Source: Paragorgia papillata
Taxonomy: Eukaryota > Cnidaria > Anthozoa > Scleralcyonacea > Coralliidae
DNA length: 64,000 nucleotides
Direction: 5' to 3'
Assembly: GCA_035771165.1 (NCBI GenBank)
Contig: JAWNZC010000327.1
Span: 1,139,001-1,203,000, forward strand
The position numbers and the translations under genes were made by a program. Under the pieces are notes generated by a model. It was not told the DNA's origin. It made no database searches and saw only the letters and a list, made by a program, of their open reading frames with translations. This document shows positions 32,616-43,932 of this stretch, in pieces (positions within the stretch are counted from its first letter, which is position 1; every line of letters begins with the position of its first letter).

Positions 32616-34148
32616 CTAGGCGTACTGTACTTCGATCTCGTGCGTCTTTAAAGGACCGGACTCACGGCTGCTGATTGGACTTTTGCAATTGGTTATGAAT
32701 CTTCTCACCCATGCTCCGATCCTGCAACTTTTCTCTAATGCATGGGTTTCCAGAAGCTTGTCTAGTGCATCGTGACTGCGCGTTGTTGCCACGGTGAGAA
32801 CACTTTTCGTAATTTTGGCTTCGGCACTTGCTTCCGGGCTGGATTTCAGAATTACATTTGGAGGCCACTTGCTTGGGTCACTCAGCCACTCCGGACCACG
32901 TTGCCACAGACTGTTGTCCGTAACTTTTCCGCCTCGACTTCCCACGTCCGCGGGGTTTTCTTCGGTCGGTACGTAATGCCACTGTATGTGATCATGTTCT
33001 CGGATCTTCTTCACTCGATTGGCGACGAATTGGCGATACTCCCCTTGCCCGTTAATCCAACACAACGCGACAGTAGAGTCGCTCCAACAATGCACTTCAG
33101 TAATCTTGTTGCCGTTGATCGCACTTTCGACATTCGACACTAGGTTTGTTGCCATATGTCCCGCTACGAGTTCGAGACGAGGTATTGTAAGATTCCGCTT
33201 CGCCAAGCGAGATTTCGCACAAACTAGACCTTGAGTCGTACCCTCGCCTTGTTGAACAACAGCATACACCGCTGCGGCAACACCGTCCTTACTTGCATCC
33301 CCAAATGCATGGAGAGCTACAGCTGTTACATGTTGGTGAAATGGCGCTAAGGTGCGTGGTACTACACATTTCTCGAATAACTGAACTCGCCATTTTTCCC
33401 AGCGTCTCCTGATTGGCTCAGGTAATTCTCCGTCCCAAGAGAGCTTGGCCTCGCACATTTCCCGGTAGAGTAACTTCGCGACTAAGGTCGTAGGAGACAC
33501 CAGGCCAAGAGGGTCGTAGATGCTTGCTAGTTGCGAGAGCGCTTCACGCTTTGTCGATATCTTCTTCTGCTGTACGGTAACGACGCTCAAGGTGTCTTCT
33601 GATTTATCCCACGTCAGTCCGAGTAGTTTCGTATCTGTTCTGTCAGATCCAAGCTGTTCTTTCGCGTAGGTAATCTCTTCATCGTCTGCTGAATTTGGTG
33701 CATCACTCTCTAAGGCTGCAACATTCGAGTGCCATTTGTGTAGCTTAAACGTCGCGTCTTCGAACACTTCGATTGCTTGCGATCTTTTCGCTGCCACCGC
33801 TTCCGTGGTTTCTCCCCCCGTCATTAGGTCATCAACGTACAACCCATCACGAACTTCCTTCACTAACTCCGGGTACTTGAGCTCCCAACGCTTTAAATGT
33901 TCGTTGATGGCTCCCCCAAGGAGGAATGGTGAACACGTCAAGCCAAATAACGCACGGGTAAAGCGGTACACCGACAGTTCCTCACTACCTGGGCTTTTCC
34001 AAAAGAACCTTAATGCATCTCGCTCTTGCTCCTTTATTCGGATTTGCAAAAAAGCCTTTTCGATGTCGCTGGTTAGAAGAACTGGATGAAATCGTGCTCG
34101 GACGAGAATTTCCCACAGTAGATTTTGAAGTACTGGGCCAGGATCCAA
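32616..34148 (-). pseudogene. BEL/Pao reverse transcriptase and RNase H part of pol
   Basis: 510 codons open. Reverse transcriptase motifs: LLTSDIEKAFLQI (first Asp), FRFTRALFGLTCSPFLL-type palm sequence, and YVDDLMTGG, the catalytic YVDD box. RNase H follows with HAFGDASKDG, LELVAGHMA and CWSDSTVALCWI. This order with the Pao-type linker (often annotated peptidase A17) is diagnostic of BEL/Pao. It ends at a TAG where a functional pol would run on into the integrase. Its N-terminal end is out of frame with the piece at 34157-34465. Confidence 0.9.
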
Positions 34149-34156
34149 GCACTCGT

Positions 34157-34465
34157 TTAAAGATGGTTGGCTACTTGATTCCTTCGCTGACGCGTCGTAA
34201 ACGATGCGTAACTTTGTAGTTTCTGCTGACTGTTAAGTTGTTCTTGAATGATTTCATTATAACGTTCGTAGTTTCCATCACGAGTTAACTTTTTCACTAA
34301 GCTGCTAAGACGTCGACGACTACCAGCCTCGTTTGTCGGTAGAGTCGGGTGATTAGCTTTCCACGGAAGATTGGTCTCGTACCAACCTGCAGGATTCCTC
34401 ACGAGTTGCTCTTTGAAGTCTTCGTAGACCAGGGTTGTTAATAAACAGCAGTTCCGGTTTATCAA
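34157..34465 (-). pseudogene. BEL/Pao protease-RT linker fragment
   Basis: The 102-codon fragment holds the conserved VYEDFKEQL...GWYETNLPWK region that normally precedes the reverse transcriptase. Its two ends change frame relative to the neighbours, and sequence expected between the protease and this block is missing, so internal deletions accompany the frameshifts. I describe the breaks only. Confidence 0.75.
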
Positions 34466-34471
34466 CTTTGG

Positions 34472-35986
34472 TTAATTCACATTCATCTCGTAGCTTCCGT
34501 CTAAGGAGCTAATCTCCGTGTCGTAAAATTCCATTCGCGCCGTTTTTGAACCCATCAACATGTCAATGCGTTGGAATTTTGTCTCGCTCGGTTGTTTGTC
34601 AATCATCTTAATCAGCTTGGCAGACACGTAAGAGCCTCCGGCGCCAGAGTCTATTAGCGCGCGACACGTAACACCGTTTACTTTGACAACGACCACCGGG
34701 AAAACGCCGTCTCCACTTACACCGTCCGTCAACAGTTTCTTGCTGTTTCCGGATTCAGGAACCGCTTGTTCACATATAGACGAGTGATGACGTTTGTCGC
34801 AATGCAGGCAAGATGTTTTGCTAGAACATTCTGCTGCCCGGTGCCTTCTTGTAGCACAATTAAAGCACAGACCTTTCCTTGCTAGAATCTTCTTGCGTTC
34901 GCTAGCTTCGATTACTTTATCGCACTGCGTTGCTTTATGGCCAGTGTCCTCGCAATAAACGCAACCTCTTAATTTCCCTTCTTCCCCACGTGCATGAAAC
35001 AGTTTCTTACGATTGCATTCTTCGAGTTCCTTGTCGTTCGAACTAGCCGGATTTCTTTTCACCCATTGGCGCAGCGCTTCGGTTAGTTTAATAAAATCCC
35101 ACGATTCCCAGTCTGGGTCAGCGCGAACTAAATCTCCCCTAATCCCGGATAATTTTTCGAGGGTCACGGCCGTGTTTCCCCTGACATAGTCGAGCTTTTT
35201 CATTGTCTCGAGCGCCTGGACAGAATACGACAATTTTTCACTAAACTCGGCGATCTTTCGTGGATTTGCGCTTGTTATGTAGGGAAGATCTAGTATTTCT
35301 TTTACGTAGCTATTGACTATCTCGGATTCTTTCCCGTATTTATCTAACAGTATTGCTTTGGCTCGATTATAACCTTCTGTTGTGAATGGCAGAGCTTCGA
35401 CGCAACGTTTAACTTTGGGACAAAGCAACTCGCACAGGTAGGTAAATTTGCTTATAGGCGCGATAGAACTCTTATCGATGGCTTCAGTAAACTGCCCCCA
35501 AAACCTTGGCCAATCTGTAAATGACCCGTCAAACTTCGAAATGACCAGTTTTGGTAGTTTTGCTGTTTTCGTGCCAGCGAATTCCTGCGTTTCTGGTTTC
35601 GTCTTACTAAGTTCCAGTTCGTTCTGCAGTTTTAATTTCTTCTCATGCAGTTTTAACTCTAGATCAAACTGCTCCTCTTGCGCTACCATCCGTTCCGAAC
35701 GTTCCTTTTCTAACAGCCAATTCTTAAGTCGAATTACCTCGGCGTCAGCCTGTTCTAGTTTAGCTTCGACTTCATCGTTCCATTCGTTAATTTTCGAAAT
35801 GTCTTCGTCATTGGCAATTTTCGCCGTTTCGGTAGCCCGTTTACATTCACTTGTTTCGCGAACGGTTTCTTGTAGCGTCTCGAGGTGCCGTTTAATAGAT
35901 TCTCGCTTACCTGAATCCAAGATATGCCGCGTGCGATGGACTCCGATATCCAGTTGTTTCAACTTCGTGTCTAAGTTTTTCTCCAT
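34472..35986 (-). pseudogene. BEL/Pao gag and protease N-terminal part
   Basis: 504 codons from ATG at 35986. There is an N-terminal coiled-coil region rich in Glu and Lys (about 1-120), then a BEL-type gag domain (FDGSFTDWPRFWGQF, YLCELL). Three zinc-knuckle-like Cys/His clusters follow (CVYCEDTGHKATQC, CFNCATRRHRAAEC, CLHCDKRHHSSIC). The aspartic protease motif ALIDSGAGGSYVS comes last. The frame stops soon after the protease active site, where intact relatives continue into pol. Gag itself looks intact. Confidence 0.85.
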
Positions 35987-36063
35987 GCTGTCACGAGAAT
36001 CTCTTCACAATTTTTCGTTCGTTAATACCTGGCGTTTCAGCGATCCCGTCGGAGGTGCCACTA

Positions 36064-36298
36064 TGTCGAGAATATTCGCCTCCGTAAACCGTAGTCCTCG
36101 ACAAGTCACATAAGCAAAACCAATTTTAATAAGAGAAATCACAATCACATCTCCTGCGTGCGCGTTGCACGACTCGCTCGGCTCAACACTGACTATATCT
36201 AAGTGCCTGTGTCATATATGTCACTACATTTAATTAAGTTTCTATTTAATCCATTACTTATCTATTAACCACGTGCAAAGTTCCGTCAGTCTCCAACA
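36064..36298 (-). repeat. 5' LTR of BEL/Pao retrotransposon
   Basis: 235-bp partner of 30857-31091. On the - strand it is the upstream LTR and carries the promoter by position. It differs at about two sites (ACTCACTAT versus ACTGACTAT; CACGTGGAAAG versus CACGTGCAAAG). Confidence 0.9.
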
Positions 36299-37280
36299 GT
36301 TTGACTTCATGGTTTCTCTTTATATTTTAACCATAGTTCTAACTTAGTAAAAGTAAATTAATTTCAAGACTTCAGACCATTTGACAGATTTCTTCCAACT
36401 TTTCCAAAAATGGTGTATTTTCGGCTAAAGCTAGGTGCACGTTATATATAGAGAGAGTATAAACCGCATATATGCTGTGATGTGTTGGTTCACATTGTTT
36501 GACTTCATGGTTTAATCTCTTTATATTTTAACAGTAGTTCTAACTTAGTAAAAGTAAATTAATTTCAAAATTTCAGACCATTTGACAGATTTCTTCCATC
36601 TTTTCCAAAAATGTGGTATTTTCGGCTAAAGGTGTTATATATAGAGAGAGTATAAACCGCATATATGGGGCGATGTGTTGGTTCACATTGTTTGACTTCA
36701 TGGTTTCTCTTGATATTTTAACTAAAGTTTTATCTTGTTAAAAGTAGACTAATCTGAAAATTTCAGACAATTTGACTGATTCCTTCCATCTTTTCCAAAA
36801 ATGGGGTATTTTCGGCTAATAAAGGTGTTATATATAGAGTATAAACTGCATATCACGGAGTGCGTATAAGTTGGTTGACATTGTCTGACTTTATCAGTTT
36901 ATGATTTTTTATGATACTTTAACCATACTTTTAACTTGGCACTTGGTAATTGTGTTCCAAATTTGTACCATGTCAACGGTAAGTCTAAAATCTGAAGGGA
37001 GACTAATTAGTCTCCCTTTCCACGCAGGGGAGACTAAATAGTCTCCCTTGAATAATGTCTCTCAGTTCACATTGTTTGATTTCATAATTTTTCTTGATAT
37101 TTTAACTAAAGTTTTATCTTGGTAAAGGTAGACTTATCTGAAAATTTCAGACGATTTGACTTATTCCTTCCATCTTTTCCAAAAATGGGGTATTTTCGGC
37201 TAAAGGTGTTATATATAGAGAGTATAAACCGCATATATGGGGTGATGTGTTGGTTCACAATGTTTGACTTAACGGACATA
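36299..37280 (+). repeat. Satellite, continued right of the BEL insertion
   Basis: Same monomers as 28740-30856, resuming at the GTTTGACTTC split by the retrotransposon. It includes one more copy of the AATTAGTCTCCC palindrome region near 36998-37050, and ends near 37270 where C-rich unique sequence begins. Confidence 0.85.
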
Positions 37281-37289
37281 CTCTACCCC

Positions 37290-38410
37290 TTGAGCCCCTC
37301 CCACGTATTGATTTTGCCCCCCCCCCGTAATACCGAAATAAATGAGGAAAGAATAAAGCAATAAAGATATAAAAGGAAAATTTCGGACTCGGGCTATTAC
37401 CATAGATATATATAGATAAAGAGGCCTAGGTATACTAATAGATAAATCTTTGTATTAGTTAAATAGTTTTTATTTTGATAAGATTATGTGGTGATGAAAA
37501 ATCTTTTTATAGTTCCTCACAATATTTTCCATATTGTATTTGAAAGTGAACAGGCTGAGTTCTGGCACCGGCGAAACAGTCAGAAATGTATTGTATTTTA
37601 TACTAGTTTTTATGACATTTTATGACCTTCAGTGATCTCAAAAATCACCCCCCAGGATGCAGGAAATGGCATTTCCGAGACTCTAAATTTCAAAAATTTC
37701 CAGGGGACCCCCCTAGAAGATTTCCTTTTTGGGAACTCTAAGTTCGTAATTTGATACAAAGTAGCTGGCATGTATCCGTTACTGATTAATAATAGTATTT
37801 TGAATTCAAATTTTTGAGGCTGATTGGTAACCTTTATACTATATATCAAAACATCGTTTTCCAAAAAAATTACCATTCTAGGGTATTCTGTAATATTATT
37901 AATATAATTCTGTATACTCTTATCTACTACCCTAATAAACGATCGACGTCACGAGCATCGCTGTACCTGTATTTTTGGGGTTACTGTAGACCTCCAAACC
38001 ATAGTTTTTTTAATTTCTTTATTCGCTGAAAGTGAAGCACTTTATGAGGGCTTTCAGATTCCTGAAATGTTTTTTTTTTTATTTCTAAGCAAGGTAAAAA
38101 GTGACAAGAGGTTTCTTTCACACGGCTTTTCCTGAAAGAAATATTTTGAACTAAAGTAAGAAATTTAAAAGGCTTAAGTGAACACAAATTTATCAGAATC
38201 GTCTAAAAATTGATATTCGAGTAACTTAACATTCTGGTGACAAGTGTGTCTGGGAATTGTAAAATTTTCAATATTTATCGTTTTACGGCCTTTTATGCAA
38301 GCCCATTCAACCTCCTGCGTTAGCTGTGATAGCAAAAATTCGATAACTCTAAAAGTTAGTTTCAGAAATTGCAGCTTGATGTTAGTAATAATTGTCAGTT
38401 GTCTCCTGTA
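37290..38410. other. No gene; fragment of the hAT-like family
   Basis: 37640-37720 (GGAAATGGCATTTCCGAGACTCTAAATTTCAAAAATTTCC, then a C-rich block) matches interiors of the elements at 718-1279 and 43933-45384. The rest is AT-rich and without a gene. Confidence 0.45.
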
Positions 38411-38414
38411 CAAG

Positions 38415-38525
38415 CTATGTTAGTTGGTAATACTCAGAAGAGCTCTGAGCTCTAGAAAAACTCTGAGCTGGGTTCGAGTCCCGCTTAGAGCTCAGAGTTT
38501 TTCTGAGTATATTACCAACTAACAC
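38415..38525. repeat. Palindrome with tRNA box B-like centre
   Basis: TAGTTGGTAATACTCAGA...AGCTCTGAG and its inverse CTCAGAGTTTTTCTGAGTATATTACCAACTAA flank GGGTTCGAGTCCCGC, a textbook box B. It is probably two SINE ends joined head to head. Confidence 0.6.
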
Positions 38526-38984
38526 AGCTTGTACAGCAAACAACTGACAATTATAACTCTAAAACTTTGGAATTTTTACAAACCCGGACACCCTTTTTTT
38601 TGCTGTGATATTTATCTACCTAGTTGTTCACTTATAGTATATTTCAAATTGGAACTGAAAACTTTAATAAACAGAAGCGCTATTTTTTGTTTGCGTTCAT
38701 AACTAAATTACCAAATGTGTTTTGATGCAGTCTTGTAGCCAGTATATCAGCTTTCGAATGTGTAGCTAGGTTTTGGTATATGCAATAAATGGACGGAGCG
38801 CTATGTTTTCCCTAAAACGTAACCCGAAGGTCTACAGTAACATTAAATGTCTGAACAACGTTTTTGATTCAAAGTTGATCTACTACCAAATAGCAATTTC
38901 CAACGAAACCATACTAGAAACAACACCAAATTCCACTTACATAAAGCTAAGACTAACTAGGAAAAACATAAATTAATTTATCAC

Positions 38985-39245
38985 GAAGAAGACGGCCCCC
39001 GGGCTGATTGAGCTGGACGAACGTCCACCAAACGTTTGTTACATTACACCAAGTTCGCAAACATACCACATGCAGATATGTATACGTACAACTTATCACA
39101 TCACTTTAACTACATCTTATTCTCATATGCAAACGCTACCACTAATTAGCTCTCCATCTGAGCCTCAGTGGCTCAATTCGAACTCTGTCTGTGGCTCAAA
39201 AATCTTTTCTGAGTAATTGAGCTTGGCGAACGACCACAAAACGTC
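38985..39245. mobile_element. SINE-like repeat
   Basis: GAGCTGGACGAACGTCCACCAAACG...GCAAACGCTACCACTAATTAGCTCTCCATCTGAGCCTCAGTGGCTCAATT shares blocks with 60340-60440 and 60950-61110. The SINE family recurs there with a clearer tRNA-like head. Confidence 0.5.
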
Positions 39246-39255
39246 TATTATGACT

Positions 39256-39304
39256 TCGTTCGTTCGTTCGTTCGTTCGTTCGTTCGTTCGTTCGTTCGTT
39301 CGTT
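39256..39304. repeat. (CGTT)n microsatellite
   Basis: Twelve perfect tetramer units. Confidence 0.97.
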
Positions 39305-39819
39305 AGGAATCAATAGCAAGCGACATTTTTGAAGGGACATTCTTAACGCGATGTTTTGAACGCCACAGGGCACCGCTTTGTAGCACTGTGTCTGGTTATT
39401 ATTATAAATCCAAATAATTAAAAAAAATTATGTTGTCCAATATATATATATTTATATTTATAAAATAGGTTGCGTCTTATGCACGCTGTGATTGGTCAAT
39501 TACCGTGTTTATATCAGGCTATGCAAACACGGTTGTGATGTCACAGCACATTTTTAGCCTTATTTCATGAAATAAATAGAAAATGGATGCCCTGTGTTTA
39601 TATAACCTGATGCAAACACTCGAGTGAGTTTGGGAGAATTCGAAAGTCTCTCCCTTGTCTCGAAAGTCTCGCCTTGGGTTCACATAAACTTTCGAATTCT
39701 CCCAACTCACTCTCGTGTTTGCATCACGCTATATAAACACGGGCGGCCATTTTCTATTTCTTAAATAGTATATAGTACATACAATAGTAGTACATAGTAC
39801 ATATAGTAAGGTTGGGTAT

Positions 39820-39985
39820 ACTGCCGAAACAGAGAACGTAGGAGTCTAACGTTTCGAGCGAAGACCCTTCGTCAGAGAGAAAACGTGACGTGTTTTTTTT
39901 AACGTTTTCTCTCTGCCGAGGAAGGGCCTTCGCTCGAAACGTTAGACTCCTACGTTCTCTGTTTCGGCAGTATATCTAACCTTAC
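39820..39985. repeat. Palindrome of two hammerhead-like retroelement tails
   Basis: CTGCCGAAACAGAGAACGTAGGAGTCTAACGTTTCGAGCGAAG... is mirrored by CTTCGCTCGAAACGTTAGACTCCTACGTTCTCTGTTTCGGCAG around a T-rich centre at about 39890-39902. Each arm is the same motif as at 24908, so two copies are joined inversely. A two-tailed structure fits template switching by a Penelope-like element. Confidence 0.65.
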
Positions 39986-40401
39986 TTTATTATATAAAAT
40001 AGAGCGGTGTTTTATTGATGTTTCCGCCACTAATAAAAACAATACATGAATGCTTGGAAATATGAAATTTATTTCTCGTGTTGACCCGCGCATTCATGTA
40101 TTATTCTCTATATATTTCGATTACTATAAATCTGTTAGCGGGCTAAATCTGTTAGGCAAGTGTTTCTATTGGTTGGGCTTCACTAGCGCTCCGTCGTGAT
40201 GACGTCAGGATTGATGTTTGTCCGCTTTTACCCACAATTGTTGCACTTCGAACAATGGATAATGGCTCATTTGCAATGATTTGAAAGTCAATTTTGCTTT
40301 GTTTGTCCGCTTTTTGTGCTATTAATAGCAGCTGGACGGTACGCTATTAGATTACTCCAAGATGAAAGCGAGATTGGTGACGTCTTCGACCAGAGCATTT
40401 C

Positions 40402-40419
40402 GGGGGGGGGGGGGGGGGG
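40402..40419 (+). repeat. Homopolymer of 18 G
   Basis: Uninterrupted G run. Confidence 0.97.
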
Positions 40420-41140
40420 AGAACATAATGGACCAGGGTACATGTATACCTGATAGGGAAAAAATTAAATAATATCTCAAAGAATATAATATTAAGAATA
40501 TAATATTTACTGTCCATTACTCAATATTTTTAGTATAAACGTAGGAATACTATAAGGCCCACTTGCTCTTCTATCATTGAAAGAGAATGTGATGTTATGT
40601 ATTTCCCCTACTGTAGTTGGATATACATGTAATAAGTAAAAGCAACAGTTTTTGGTTGTACTGTAGGTTGTACTGTTTTACCATTGCGGGCCATCGTATA
40701 TATACAATTAATACACACAATTTGCAAGAATAAACCATGCATGTTCACTCTGATCAACCGTTTACTCCGACGATGGTTTTTGCTTAAAAACGTCAGTATC
40801 AAGCTCTCGAATTTGACAATATAACATGTACTGAAGCACTCTTCCTTATATTTTGGTCTTTCAAAAGTAAATTCACCGACGTCTTCAAAATAAGTCAATA
40901 GGAAAACTATGACAGTAGTAAAGCAGATTGAGTGTCATTTAATCCAAATGATGGAAAGTACTAAGGAACTGAAAAAAACAACAAAGAAATAAATATAACT
41001 TAGTATAGTTACAATTGGCCAGAATTTAACTAGAATACACAAATACATCATTTTCACTTGACGTGATAACCCCCGCGTTGGTGGTGTACAAGGACAAATG
41101 TCATTCCTTGAAAAAGGCTCTTTATATTACACATGATCAA
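40420..41140. other. AT-rich DNA, no gene seen
   Basis: Short ORFs only. Confidence 0.4.
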
Positions 41141-41147
41141 ATTATAT

Positions 41148-42880
41148 ATATAATTATTACATGCCCATAATACAATTTAAGCTATACTTATAGAGAATAT
41201 ATAATATAAATCCTTATTAAAAATCTAAAAATTTGTTCAATATAAATTTCAAAACAGTTTTTTCTGGCAACCATGTCAAGGATAAGACATGGCGTATATT
41301 TTTACTTTGGTTTAAATAAAAAAACTGTCATTATAAACTCTGGTTACTGACAAAACTTGTGGATATCTCCTCAAAATTAAAATTATGAAAAAATGGAGTC
41401 ACCACTTAATGTAGATTAGATACATACTAATTAAAATGGATATTATACAGTTTATTATATGGAGAAGAGTACTTTACTAGCCACTAAAACGAGGTATGTC
41501 CAACATAGGCATCGGATGTCGCATCGTAACGATCGGTAAAAGGGCGTTGCAGATCGTACGTACCGTAGCATCTGTGTTCCGATGGTCACGGACCGACATC
41601 ACGTGATACAGATGGTAGACACTTAGTAAATATACGCTGCTCTCAGATGTTGTATGTATGATAGTGCAGATGGTTCAGATAGTACGGATCGTACGGACCG
41701 TGGCATCTGTATTCGGATGGTCCCGGACCGACATCACATGATACAGGTGGTTTAGACTTAGTAAATACACGTGACTCTCAGATGTCGTATGTATGATAGT
41801 GCAGATAGTTCAGATGGTACGGATCGTACAGACCATGGCATCTGTATTTGGACGGTCACGGACCCACATCACATGATACAGGTGGTTTAGACTTAGTAAA
41901 TACCCGCGACTCTGAGATGTTGTATGGATGATAGTGCAGATAGTTCAGATGGTACCGTGGCATCTGTATTTGGATGGTCACGAATATTTCGTACTTGACG
42001 TACGTATACGCCGGAGTTTTATAAAGAACGAGGCAACATTGTGATATACTACTGGCATTACGCTGTGTAATGTTCGAGTCACGAATATTTCGTACTTGAC
42101 GTACGCTGGAGTTTTATAAAGAACGAGGCAACATTGTGATATACTAGTGGCATTATGCCGTGTAATGCTCAATTTCTACCATCTGTATCATGTGATATCG
42201 ATCCCTGACCATCCGAATGCAGATGTCACGGTCCGTACGATCCGTACCATCTGAAACGTATATATTTACTAAGTGTCTACCATCTGGTAGTCGTGTATCA
42301 CGTGATGTCGGTCCGTGACTATCGGAATACAGATGGTACGGTACGTACGATCTGCAACGCCCTTTTACCGATCGTATACGATCCGTCATCCGATGCCTAT
42401 GTTGGACATGTATGACTAAAACATTCATAGAATCGATATTTCACTACACCCGGGAACCGAGTGGTGTATTTACATAATTATTACATGCCCATAATACAAT
42501 TTAAGCTATACTTATAGAGAATATATATAAATCCTTATTAAAAATCTAAAAATTTGTTCAATATAAAATTGTTTCAAAACAGTTTTTGCAGGCAACCATG
42601 TCAAGGATAAGACACATGTGGCATATATTTTTACTTTGGATTAAATAAAGAAACTGTCATTATAAACCCTGGTTACCACTGACAAAACTTGTGGATATCT
42701 CCTCAAAATTAAAATTATAAAAAAATGGAGTGACCACTTAATGTAGATTAGATACATACTAATTAAAGTGGATATTACAGTTTAATTATTATATGGAGAA
42801 GAGTTTTTTTCTAGCAACTAAAACACTCGTAGAATCCATATTTCACTACATCTGGGAACTGAGTGGTGTATTTCTCGTAT
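41148..42880 (+). repeat. ~400-bp tandem duplication, first copy split by an insertion
   Basis: 41148-41490 plus 42415-42470 form one copy and 42471-42880 the second (ATTATTACATGCCCATAATACAATTTAAGC ... ACTAAAAC ... TTTCACTACA..GGGAAC(C/T)GAGTGGTGTATTT). The first copy is interrupted by a foldback element at its ACTAAAAC. Confidence 0.75.
41491..42411. mobile_element. Foldback element with internal tandem repeats
   Basis: The ends TATGTCCAACATAGGCATCGGATG and inverse extend as about 150-bp inverted arms (41498-41640 and 42265-42412). ACTAAAAC lies on both sides (about 41483-41490 and 42415-42422), an 8-bp duplication. Inside, a ~146-bp unit (GATAGTGCAGAT..GGTACGGATCGTAC..CATCTGTATT.GGA.GGTC) repeats about three times (41570-41980). 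A ~90-bp block beginning CACGAATATTTCGTACTTGACGTACG then occurs twice (41979-42170). No coding capacity. Confidence 0.7.
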
Positions 42881-43932
42881 AACAAAGTGGCTGGTTTAGG
42901 GCGACCTAGTAGAAAAAGGGTTAAGTGGTGACCTCATTTTCACGGCGTCACAAATTCCTTAATTTTCTCCCACTTGGAATCGCTCAGTTCCAGGCCTCGC
43001 GTGGACGCGCGCGCTGCGCGAAGCTGATAATATATTCAATAAACATGGCTGAAAGAAGCTAGAAAGCCATAGACATGATGTGGTTTTTAATTTGGAAATT
43101 GGAATTCAGTGACGTGACGGTAGAAATGATATCCGTGGCCGAAGAATCGTGGTTTCAACACATTCGGACGTCCGAAAGCCGCCTGACTTAACAGTCGGCA
43201 ATACGCTCGACAAGAAGCAGATAAATACAGACTATATATGAGCGATTGAGCGCCACGCTCGTATTCTTCCTCATTCCTCAAGCACATCAGTCAAGCGATA
43301 AGACTTTTCCACTACAATTCCGATGGATTTGACGAAGTATATTTGTGTGTTGCGTAGAACCTATGGGGAACTATCTCCTCGGACGTCAGCACTGGATTTT
43401 CGACAATCAAGATCTGATATTTTCTTCAGCAAGATTCAGTGGGAAAAATTGTATTACAGCAAAATTTGACAACCAACTAAAGTGTGATGGTAAACCGAAA
43501 TTTGTTAATTCGAGGAACACTCGTTCGGTGATGTTGCTGGGCAGTTGGTGTAGGAGCTGGAGAAGAGCTCTTTTACTATTTTGTTTAAATATTGATTACA
43601 GTAATGGCAAGAGTGTTTTATGCTTCTTAGAAACTATAAGACTTGGTATTGGCACCATGTTTATAATTTATTTTTTTGTTTCAGAGTTGTGTTGGTTTAA
43701 TTAGCTAGCCCAGTAGGTTAATTTACATGTATCAATGAGAAACGTTTGATTATTTTGTTCAAACATAGTAAACTGTTATATGTACTGTACCAAGTACTGT
43801 AGCGCAGCAATAAATAATAAACGTGCTGTTTCCACAAATTCTCATTTTAGTGATGGTACTGTGTGTTATTCCATTTGCTGGTCAAAAGTTTAAAGAAACC
43901 CTGCTTCTTCTATCACCGAAACAGTTCCGCTT
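42881..43932. other. No gene recognised
   Basis: A 119-codon frame on the + strand (43345-43704) shows no recognisable domain and no repeated or conserved features. I do not call it a gene. Confidence 0.4.

Larger units (their letters stand above)
30857..36298 (-). mobile_element. BEL/Pao LTR retrotransposon, young insertion but internally defective
   Basis: 5.44 kb element with 235-bp LTRs, a 4-bp GTTT duplication and - strand gag, protease, reverse transcriptase, RNase H and integrase remnants in BEL/Pao order. It is inserted into CACATTGTTTGACTT, a conserved block of the surrounding satellite. The first bases inward of the 5' LTR (TGGCACCTCC..., - strand from about 36060) are a likely primer-binding site. 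LTR near-identity indicates recent insertion, yet the coding part has frameshifts, an in-frame stop and apparent deletions. It was therefore probably mobilised by proteins from intact relatives. Confidence 0.92.

Noticed and set aside
43345..43704. 119-codon + strand frame as a gene
   Set aside because: No recognisable domain, no splice signals that extend it, and no supporting repeats or homologues that I can name.
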